Source: Prevotellaceae bacterium
GTDB taxonomy: Bacteria; Bacteroidota; Bacteroidia; Bacteroidales; UBA932
Direction of reading: 5' to 3'
NCBI GenBank assembly: GCA_031254635.1
Contig: JAIRUB010000236.1
Span: forward strand, 1-10,048
DNA length: 10,048 nucleotides
Each line of letters starts with the position of its first letter. Position 1 is the first letter of the stretch. This document shows, in pieces, positions 6,032 to 10,048 of the stretch. Both the position numbers and the translations under genes were made by a program. The notes beneath the pieces were generated by a model, which was not told the DNA's origin, made no database searches, and was given only the letters and a program-made list of their open reading frames with translations.

Positions 6032-7200
6032 AAACCACGGTTACGGGTTTTTTTAGCAGGGAGGAGAGATTTGATTACTAAAACGATATAAATAAAAGGA
6101 AATACTATATCCCACAAGAATAACATAGGGATGAGGCGTTTTTCGCCCAAACGCCGTTGCGCATGTGTAAACACAATGATTTGTAATACAAATCGTAAAA
6201 CAAATATACCTACCAATAAAAATAATATAGGATAATATTCCACTTCTCGGCCGCTTCTTTCTATAAATTGAATAATAGCTATGGCTACAACTGCAAAAAA
6301 TACCAACCGAAATAGTACCTCAGCTAATTCGGGAAAACGATGTCGCCTTTTGCATAATTTAAATGAACGCAGTTCCTTCAATCGTTCACGGCGCCAGCGT
6401 TGCGGCGATATGCGCAGTGCACTGATAGTAGTTGCTTCGGCCCTTAGCGATACTTTAGTATTGGTGCGGTTAGCTACTTTATTAATAAAAATACGGTCTT
6501 CGCAATGCTTTTCGGTAATACGCCCGTCGAAGCCCTTATTCTCGAAAAACAGGTTTTTGCGATAAGCCAGATTGCTACCAATACCCATGTAAGGCTTATG
6601 ACGCAATGCTTTCCCAAAATAATGAAAAGCTTGCATAAATCTGTCGGCTCTGAGCCATAAAGGGTTGTTTTCGAGCCGGGTATAACCTAATACGATATCT
6701 GTTTTATCGGTGAAATGGCGCTGCATACTGCGTAGCCATTGAGGCCCCGAAGGACGGCAATCGACATCAATAAATAAGAGCAAATCGTAGACAGCTGCTT
6801 TTATGCCTACTCCCAAGGGCATTTTCTTACTATGGGTAAATATATCGTCTTTGACTAATGTCCTGAAATTCAAATGCGGATATTGTCCTTGCATAGAGGC
6901 TAACAGTATTTCCGAATCATCTTCAGAACCATCATTTACTACAATAACTTCATATTCAGGATAATCCTGCTCAAGAATAAACTTTAAGTGTCGTTGAAGC
7001 GCCTCTTGTTCGTTACGGGCGCAAATAATAACAGATACAGGCTCCGGTGCAGGAGGAGGAAACTTTTCTTTTCTGGATTTAAAAACTACGCGGCCAAAAA
7101 CACCTATGTAATAATATATTTGTAGCCCAAAGGTTACGATAACAAGCAGTAATACAATGCATTTAAACGAAAAAAAATAATATCCGAAAATCTCTGCCAT
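6022..7200 (-). CDS. Membrane-anchored family 2 glycosyltransferase
   Basis: The 392-aa protein has one N-terminal membrane segment (about 10-36), a cytoplasmic GT-A domain and three C-terminal membrane segments (about 296-312, 323-344 and 358-379). GT2 features are PVSVIICARNEQEAL (54-68), VIVVNDGSEDDS (85-96), the metal-binding DVD within LLFIDVDCRP (141-150), the catalytic-type ED in HCEDR (232-236), and QRW followed by RRER (267-273). It therefore probably transfers a sugar from a nucleotide-sugar donor at the inner face of the membrane to a lipid or growing glycan. The sequence does not reveal the sugar or the acceptor. It shares a transcript with rsmG through a 10-base overlap and is divergent from tgt. 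The proline-rich stretch near 48-54 links the anchor to the catalytic domain. It resembles non-processive or poorly characterised Bacteroidota GT2 proteins more than cellulose or hyaluronan synthases. Confidence 0.88.
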   Translation of the reverse strand: MAEIFGYYFFSFKCIVLLLVIVTFGLQIYYYIGVFGRVVFKSRKEKFPPPAPEPVSVIICARNEQEALQRHLKFILEQDYPEYEVIVVNDGSEDDSEILLASMQGQYPHLNFRTLVKDDIFTHSKKMPLGVGIKAAVYDLLLFIDVDCRPSGPQWLRSMQRHFTDKTDIVLGYTRLENNPLWLRADRFMQAFHYFGKALRHKPYMGIGSNLAYRKNLFFENKGFDGRITEKHCEDRIFINKVANRTNTKVSLRAEATTISALRISPQRWRRERLKELRSFKLCKRRHRFPELAEVLFRLVFFAVVAIAIIQFIERSGREVEYYPILFLLVGIFVLRFVLQIIVFTHAQRRLGEKRLIPMLFLWDIVFPFIYIVLVIKSLLPAKKTRNRGLWY

Positions 7201-7217
7201 ATACGATATATTTACTG

Positions 7218-7225
7218 CAAATTTA
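7218..7225 (-). promoter_or_regulatory. -7 promoter element TAAATTTG before the glycosyltransferase gene
   Basis: On the minus strand TAAATTTG matches TAnnTTTG and lies 17 bases before the ATG at 7200. Its expected -33 region coincides with the tgt -7 element on the other strand, and no TTG is seen there. Confidence 0.5.
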
Positions 7226-7244
7226 CACTTTTATTTTTAATGTG

Positions 7245-7252
7245 TATCTTTG
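7245..7252 (+). promoter_or_regulatory. -7 promoter element TATCTTTG before tgt
   Basis: TATCTTTG matches the TAnnTTTG consensus and lies 24 bases before the tgt ATG. It and the following GAAGTTT repeat exactly the element at 327-340. No TTG is present near the expected -33 position. Confidence 0.6.
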
Positions 7253-7276
7253 AAGTTTGAAATAATATTGTTCTAA

Positions 7277-8407
7277 ATGATTTTTAAGCTATTAAGTAGC
7301 GACATACAAACTTCGGCACGCTGTGGTATTTTACAAACAGCTCACGGACTTATTCATACGCCTATATTTATGCCGGTAGGTACAGTAGGCAGTGTAAAAG
7401 GTATTTTTCACCGAGATATTGTTGAGCAAGTGAAGGCCGAAATTATTTTGGGGAACACCTATCATCTTTATTTACGGCCGGGGATTGATATTTTGCAGCA
7501 GGCCGGAGGGTTACATAAATTTGCTGCCTGGGATAAACCCATTTTGACGGATAGCGGCGGATTTCAGATTTTTTCCTTGTCTCAAAACCGGAAATTAACA
7601 CCCAATGGTTGTACCTTCCAATCGCATATTGATGGTTCAAAGCACACTTTTACACCTGAAAATGTGGTGGATATCCAGCGAGCCATAGGCGCCGATATTA
7701 TCATGGCCTTGGATGAATGTCCGCCCGGCACGGCCAACTATGCCTACGCTGCCAAATCGCTTGAACTGACGCAAAATTGGTTGGAGCGTTGTATGGAACG
7801 TATGCGGACTACCGAGCCATTGTATGGCTATGAACAAAGCCTGTTTCCTATTGTGCAAGGTTGTGTTTATAATGATTTGCGCATAAAGGCGGCGGAACAT
7901 GCCGTAAAACAAAATGCCGATGGTTATGCTGTCGGCGGCTTAGCTGTGGGCGAGCCTGCAGAGCAGATGTATGAAATGATAGAATTGCTGCATCCCTTGT
8001 TGCCTGCCGATAAGCCACGCTACCTTATGGGCGTGGGAACGCCGGCGAATATTTTAGAAGCCATTGCCCGCGGAGTGGATATGTTCGACTGTGTGATGCC
8101 TACGCGCAACGGGCGCACAGGAATGCTCTTTACTTCCGAAGGAATCATCAACATCAAAAACCAACAATGGACTAATGATTTTTCGCCTATTGATATAAAT
8201 GGAAAGGCCTTTGTTGATACAACATACAGCCGCGCCTATTTGCGTCATCTGTTTGTTGCCGGCGAAATGCTTGGGCCTGTAATAGCCAGTCTGCACAACC
8301 TTGCCTTCTACCTTTGGTTGGTGCAAACAGCCCGTGAACATATTATGTCAGGCCCTTTCGCCGATTGGAAAAATATAATGGTCAAAAAATTAAATACACG
8401 TTTATAA
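7277..8407 (+). CDS. tgt: tRNA-guanine transglycosylase (queuine tRNA-ribosyltransferase)
   Basis: Tgt exchanges guanine-34 in the anticodon of Asp, Asn, His and Tyr tRNAs for the queuosine precursor preQ1. The 376-aa length is normal. Signatures are TPIFMPVGT (28-36), GNTYHLYLRPG (59-69), LTDSGGFQ with general acid/base D92 (90-97), ALDECPP with substrate-recognising D146 (144-150), FPIVQGCV (190-197), GGLAVGE (220-226), RYLMGVGTP (248-256) and GVDMFDCVMPTRNGR with nucleophile D271 (266-280). The C-terminal zinc site is altered. The expected CxCxxC positions read G309, A311 and D314, while the distal His (H340) and the surrounding YSRAYLRHL remain. I recall the same loss in other Bacteroidota Tgt proteins, so it is probably a lineage trait and not damage. 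The gene is divergent from the glycosyltransferase and has a short leader. Confidence 0.97.
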   Translation: MIFKLLSSDIQTSARCGILQTAHGLIHTPIFMPVGTVGSVKGIFHRDIVEQVKAEIILGNTYHLYLRPGIDILQQAGGLHKFAAWDKPILTDSGGFQIFSLSQNRKLTPNGCTFQSHIDGSKHTFTPENVVDIQRAIGADIIMALDECPPGTANYAYAAKSLELTQNWLERCMERMRTTEPLYGYEQSLFPIVQGCVYNDLRIKAAEHAVKQNADGYAVGGLAVGEPAEQMYEMIELLHPLLPADKPRYLMGVGTPANILEAIARGVDMFDCVMPTRNGRTGMLFTSEGIINIKNQQWTNDFSPIDINGKAFVDTTYSRAYLRHLFVAGEMLGPVIASLHNLAFYLWLVQTAREHIMSGPFADWKNIMVKKLNTRL

Positions 8408-8411
8408 TTTT

Positions 8412-8440
8412 TTGCAAATCCCAAAACATTACTAACTTTG
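8412..8440 (+). promoter_or_regulatory. Promoter-like TTG-N18-TAACTTTG
   Basis: TTG at 8412-8414 and TAACTTTG at 8433-8440 are 18 bases apart, close to the Bacteroidota consensus. Transcription would start around 8447 and run into a stretch with no recognised gene. The -7 element lies within the first copy of a direct repeat. Confidence 0.45.
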
Positions 8441-8466
8441 CCCTAAATTACTAACTTATCCCTTAA
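8428..8466. repeat. Tandem direct repeat, two copies of 19-20 bp
   Basis: ATTACTAACTT occurs exactly at 8428-8438 and 8447-8457. Each copy continues with a similar tail, TGCCCTAA in the first and ATCCCTTAA in the second. The period is 19 bases. The first copy contains the TAACTTTG promoter-like element and the second has lost it. Confidence 0.65.
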
Positions 8467-8575
8467 AAATAAGATATGATATATTTAGTGCGTAAAGGGA
8501 ATAAATACAGGCTGATATTGTGCAATTTGCTGTTAGCTGTGTGCGGTATTAACCGGCTTTATTCCTTGAGCCTAC

Positions 8576-8625
8576 CGTCATTGCAGGGACAGGTTGCTTT
8601 GGCGCTGATACGCCTCGCAATGACG
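8576..8625 (-). repeat. Palindromic interspersed repeat (GTCATTGCGAGG type)
   Basis: Perfect 9-bp terminal inverted repeats CGTCATTGC (8576-8584) and GCAATGACG (8617-8625) bound a 50-bp element. On the minus strand it begins CGTCATTGCGAGGC and carries an internal AAAGCAACCTG. This arrangement recalls the small GTCATTGCGAGG...GAAGCAATCTG palindromes seen between genes in many unrelated bacterial genomes (from memory). An inner GGCG/CGCC pair (8601-8604 with 8611-8614) can form a second stem. It may be a non-autonomous mobile remnant or a hairpin in RNA. Confidence 0.65.
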
Positions 8626-8910
8626 TGCGCGCCGAAGCAAATTCGCCACCTTCAATTTTGAATTACTTTTAACAGTCTCAATTTGCTCACACTCAGCATT
8701 TTGCCCCCCACCTATACCAAGTTGCTCATTATCAATAAAATACAGATGTTTAATCATTTAGCAACCGGGGAAGAATGACTTTGAGCATTTAGATCGTTGC
8801 TGTAGCTTCCCTTGATAGCAGCGACTGATGATATATGAAAATTTTTAAAGGGGAACATACTTTTTGAATTTATAAATACGTTTTTTTTTAACATTAATAA
8901 CTAAGAAATC

Positions 8911-9201
8911 ATGAAACCTTTATATTTTATTTTTGCCTTATCTTTCTTTTTATTTTTTGCCTGCAATAAGAATGTGAATGAGGCTCCAATGCCGAAAGAA
9001 ATGACATTGACAAATCCAAGCAATAGTAATAATCCTTTTGACCATTACGGCTCGTTGCATAATAAGGCTTTAAGGATAACATTGGATGGATTACATAAGA
9101 ACCCGTCAGAAATCAGTTTTGATAAGTGCGTATCTCTTGCTTATGAATCTGTACAACAAGTCCTTTGGGATGAAGGTTATATACAACAAGAACAACTGTA
9201 A
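8911..9201 (+). CDS. N-terminal part of a small lipoprotein (96 aa as read)
   Basis: Residues 1-17 form a signal peptide rich in Phe and Leu, with a lipobox-like LFFAC placing the lipidated cysteine at residue 18. The mature part begins NKNVNEAP and contains NPFDHYGSLHNKAL (about 42-55), then a helical stretch with one further cysteine (C72). The reading ends at TAA 9199-9201 directly after GYIQQEQL. The protein would be anchored in the inner or outer membrane; the residues after the cysteine give no clear surface-export signal. I do not recognise a named family. The (N/D)P(F/Y)D..G..HN motif seems familiar from hypothetical lipoproteins of this phylum, but this is an impression. It is most likely the front of the frameshifted gene. 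Confidence 0.6.
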   Translation: MKPLYFIFALSFFLFFACNKNVNEAPMPKEMTLTNPSNSNNPFDHYGSLHNKALRITLDGLHKNPSEISFDKCVSLAYESVQQVLWDEGYIQQEQL

Positions 9202-9233
9202 ACTGGGAAGACGATGAAGAATTTATTGCTTTA

Positions 9234-9671
9234 TTGCAGTTTTTGATAGCAGATATAGAAAATAATTTTGAAAACTTCATAGCCGCTTTAGATATTGATT
9301 CTTATGCAAAAACGCAATTGCAGATTCTTTTTAGCGAATTGATAGCAATGGATGAAGACGACAGCATAACGTCTGATGATATTTTTGATAAAGTCGTTAT
9401 TTTTGAAACCAAGGTACTTAACAATACTATTACTATCCCCTCTAATTCTAAAGAGACTGTTTTAGCATGTACATCAACTTTGAGGCATTCTTTATCTTTT
9501 TGGTATGATGAGTTAGTAGAAACCCGAGCAGCATGGTGGAAATGGGTAGTTATAGGCCTATCTGATGCAGCTGGCTTAGCAGGAGGGATTGCTTTAGGTG
9601 GTGGAACAGGAGCTATATCAGCTGGTGTAGCGTGTAGTTCTCTTGCTAATACATTATTAAATTTAAATTAA
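9234..9671 (+). CDS. C-terminal part of the lipoprotein, with glycine-zipper segment
   Basis: This frame gives 145 residues if started at TTG 9234, but the frame is open back to about 9198 and probably continues the preceding gene. Residues 1-100 are acidic and helical, with many Asp/Glu and no signal peptide. From AAWWKWVVIGL (about 103-113) the chain becomes hydrophobic and glycine-rich, with GLAGGIALGGGTGAISAG near 117-134. This small-residue spacing suits tight helix packing in a membrane, as in glycine zippers of bacteriocins and pore-forming or outer-membrane proteins. It ends with two Asn around a Leu and then TAA. Function is unknown. A toxin-like or membrane-inserting role is only an inference. 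A barrel-like protein gene follows after four bases, so the two are probably co-transcribed. Confidence 0.55.
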   Translation: MQFLIADIENNFENFIAALDIDSYAKTQLQILFSELIAMDEDDSITSDDIFDKVVIFETKVLNNTITIPSNSKETVLACTSTLRHSLSFWYDELVETRAAWWKWVVIGLSDAAGLAGGIALGGGTGAISAGVACSSLANTLLNLN

Positions 9672-9675
9672 AAAT

Positions 9676-10048
9676 ATGAAAAAACATTTTATCCTTACAC
9701 TTTTTTTTATTTTTAGTAGCTTTTGCTTACAGGCGCAATCAAAATGGTATATTGCGCCGTCTGTAAATGTTGCGAATATGCACGATTCGTGGAATTTTAA
9801 CGCCAGTCTTACAATAGGTCATTATCTTGGCGAAAAATATAGAATTGATATTTGGGGTTCTTATATTTTTCCCATCGATAATGATGTGTCTTCGATTTCA
9901 GCCCTTTTTACCAAGGAATTATGGCACGGGAACTGGATGTCGAGCGGTTCGATTGGTGCGGGAATGCAAAAAAGTAAATTAGTTGATCACGCCGATTTCA
10001 TTATCCCCGTACGTTGCCATTTCGGTTATCGCTTGACAAACAGATTGG
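9676..10048 (+). CDS. Outer-membrane beta-barrel-like protein (partial, 5' end)
   Basis: The first 124 codons are in the window and the gene continues beyond it. A signal peptide covers residues 1-20 or 21 (MKKHFILTLFFIFSSFCLQA, then QS). The mature part alternates polar and hydrophobic residues with many aromatics: KWYIAPSVNV, FNASLTIGHYL, YRIDIWGSYIF, SSGSIGAGMQ and VRCHFGYRL. This pattern is typical of short outer-membrane beta-strands joined by turns. No specific family is recognised. It begins four bases after the lipoprotein frame, so the two genes probably form an operon and may act together at the outer membrane. Confidence 0.7.
   Translation, partial: MKKHFILTLFFIFSSFCLQAQSKWYIAPSVNVANMHDSWNFNASLTIGHYLGEKYRIDIWGSYIFPIDNDVSSISALFTKELWHGNWMSSGSIGAGMQKSKLVDHADFIIPVRCHFGYRLTNRL

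Larger units (their letters stand above)
8408..8910. other. Gene-poor stretch of about 500 bases
   Basis: No convincing gene is seen between tgt and the lipoprotein gene. The stretch contains a tandem repeat with a promoter-like element (8412-8466) and a palindromic interspersed repeat (8576-8625). It also has a weak 7-bp hairpin with one G-U pair (GTTGCTG 8796-8802 with CAGCGAC 8819-8825). Near its end there is TA-N3-TTTG (8858-8866), one base too long for a good -7 element, and a T9 run (8881-8889) before the lipoprotein ATG. From about 8660 to 8850 the sequence has coding-like composition in places but is broken by stops in all frames I followed. It may be decayed DNA from an older insertion. 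Confidence 0.5.
8911..9671 (+). pseudogene. Lipoprotein gene apparently interrupted by a -1 frameshift
   Basis: Two adjacent reading frames, 8911-9201 and the frame ending at 9671, appear to be one gene. The downstream frame is open before its first possible start: between 9198 and 9233 it reads VNWEDDEEFIALL, leading straight into QFLIADIENN. It has no ATG near its beginning, only a TTG at 9234. Restoring one A in the CAACT run near 9194 would join EQ to TVNWEDDEEF and give about 253 residues with signal peptide, acidic helical middle and glycine-rich hydrophobic end. No canonical slippery heptamer is present, so a simple one-base loss (biological or from sequencing) is likelier than programmed frameshifting. 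Confidence 0.7.

Noticed and set aside
3975..7200. A polysaccharide biosynthesis cluster formed by manC and the glycosyltransferase
   Set aside because: rpmH with its own promoter and terminator, and rsmG, separate them, and no other sugar genes, flippase or polymerase are present.
8476..8661. A 61-codon plus-strand open frame starting MIYLVRKGNKYR, 35 bases after a promoter-like element
   Set aside because: Its second half reads through the palindromic repeat at 8576-8625, it resembles no known protein and its composition is not convincing. It could still be a short peptide gene, but I do not call it.
8796..8825. Hairpin GTTGCTG...CAGCGAC as a terminator or small RNA
   Set aside because: The stem is only 7 bp with a G-U pair, the loop is 16 bases and no T-run follows.
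9181..9204. Programmed -1 ribosomal frameshift in the lipoprotein gene
   Set aside because: No X-XXY-YYZ slippery heptamer precedes the stop and no strong downstream hairpin or pseudoknot was evident. A one-base loss explains the junction more simply.
9214..9246. ATG at 9214 as a start for the gene ending at 9671
   Set aside because: It is in the wrong frame and ends at TGA after ten codons. The downstream frame has only a TTG start.

Overview
The window looks like a chromosomal segment of a Bacteroidota bacterium, most likely class Bacteroidia. The sequence reasons are: -7 promoter elements of the TAnnTTTG type, including TTG-N19-TACCTTTG before rpmH; A/T-rich leaders with almost no Shine-Dalgarno sequences; a Tgt protein of the cysteine-poor type I associate with this phylum; and small secreted and lipoprotein genes typical of these genomes. 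No rRNA, tRNA, CRISPR array, integrase or transposase was found.

Layout. Positions 2-133 (+) are the 3' end of a probable sirtuin gene. Positions 134-351 are a mosaic of degenerate 7-, 8- and 9-bp tandem repeats ending in a promoter. A two-gene (+) unit follows: a nucleoid-associated protein of the YejK/NdpA family (352-1389) and cutC (1389-2135), joined by a 1-nt overlap. cutC collides tail to tail with an AT-rich gene on the (-) strand for a 595-aa secreted repeat protein of unknown function (2132-3919). Upstream of that on the (-) strand are manC (GDP-mannose synthesis, 3975-5057), rpmH (ribosomal protein L34, 5159-5311, with its own promoter and terminator), rsmG (5384-6031) and a membrane glycosyltransferase (6022-7200). 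A compact divergent promoter region separates the glycosyltransferase from tgt (7277-8407, +).

From 8408 to 8910 there is a gene-poor stretch. It holds a short tandem repeat with a promoter-like element and a 50-bp palindromic interspersed repeat. The last 1.1 kb is an accessory (+) cassette. Its first member is a lipoprotein gene apparently split by a -1 frameshift (8911-9671), whose C-terminus is a glycine-rich hydrophobic segment. Four bases later an outer-membrane barrel-like protein begins and runs off the end of the window (from 9676).

How the genes fit together. Most are housekeeping: rRNA methylation (RsmG), tRNA queuosine (Tgt), ribosome (L34), nucleoid, and nucleotide-sugar supply (ManC). 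ManC and the glycosyltransferase could both serve surface glycans, but they are separated by rpmH and its terminator and are not an evident pathway cluster. The parts most likely to be undescribed are the 595-aa repeat protein, the frameshifted glycine-zipper lipoprotein with its barrel partner, and the short-repeat mosaics between genes.
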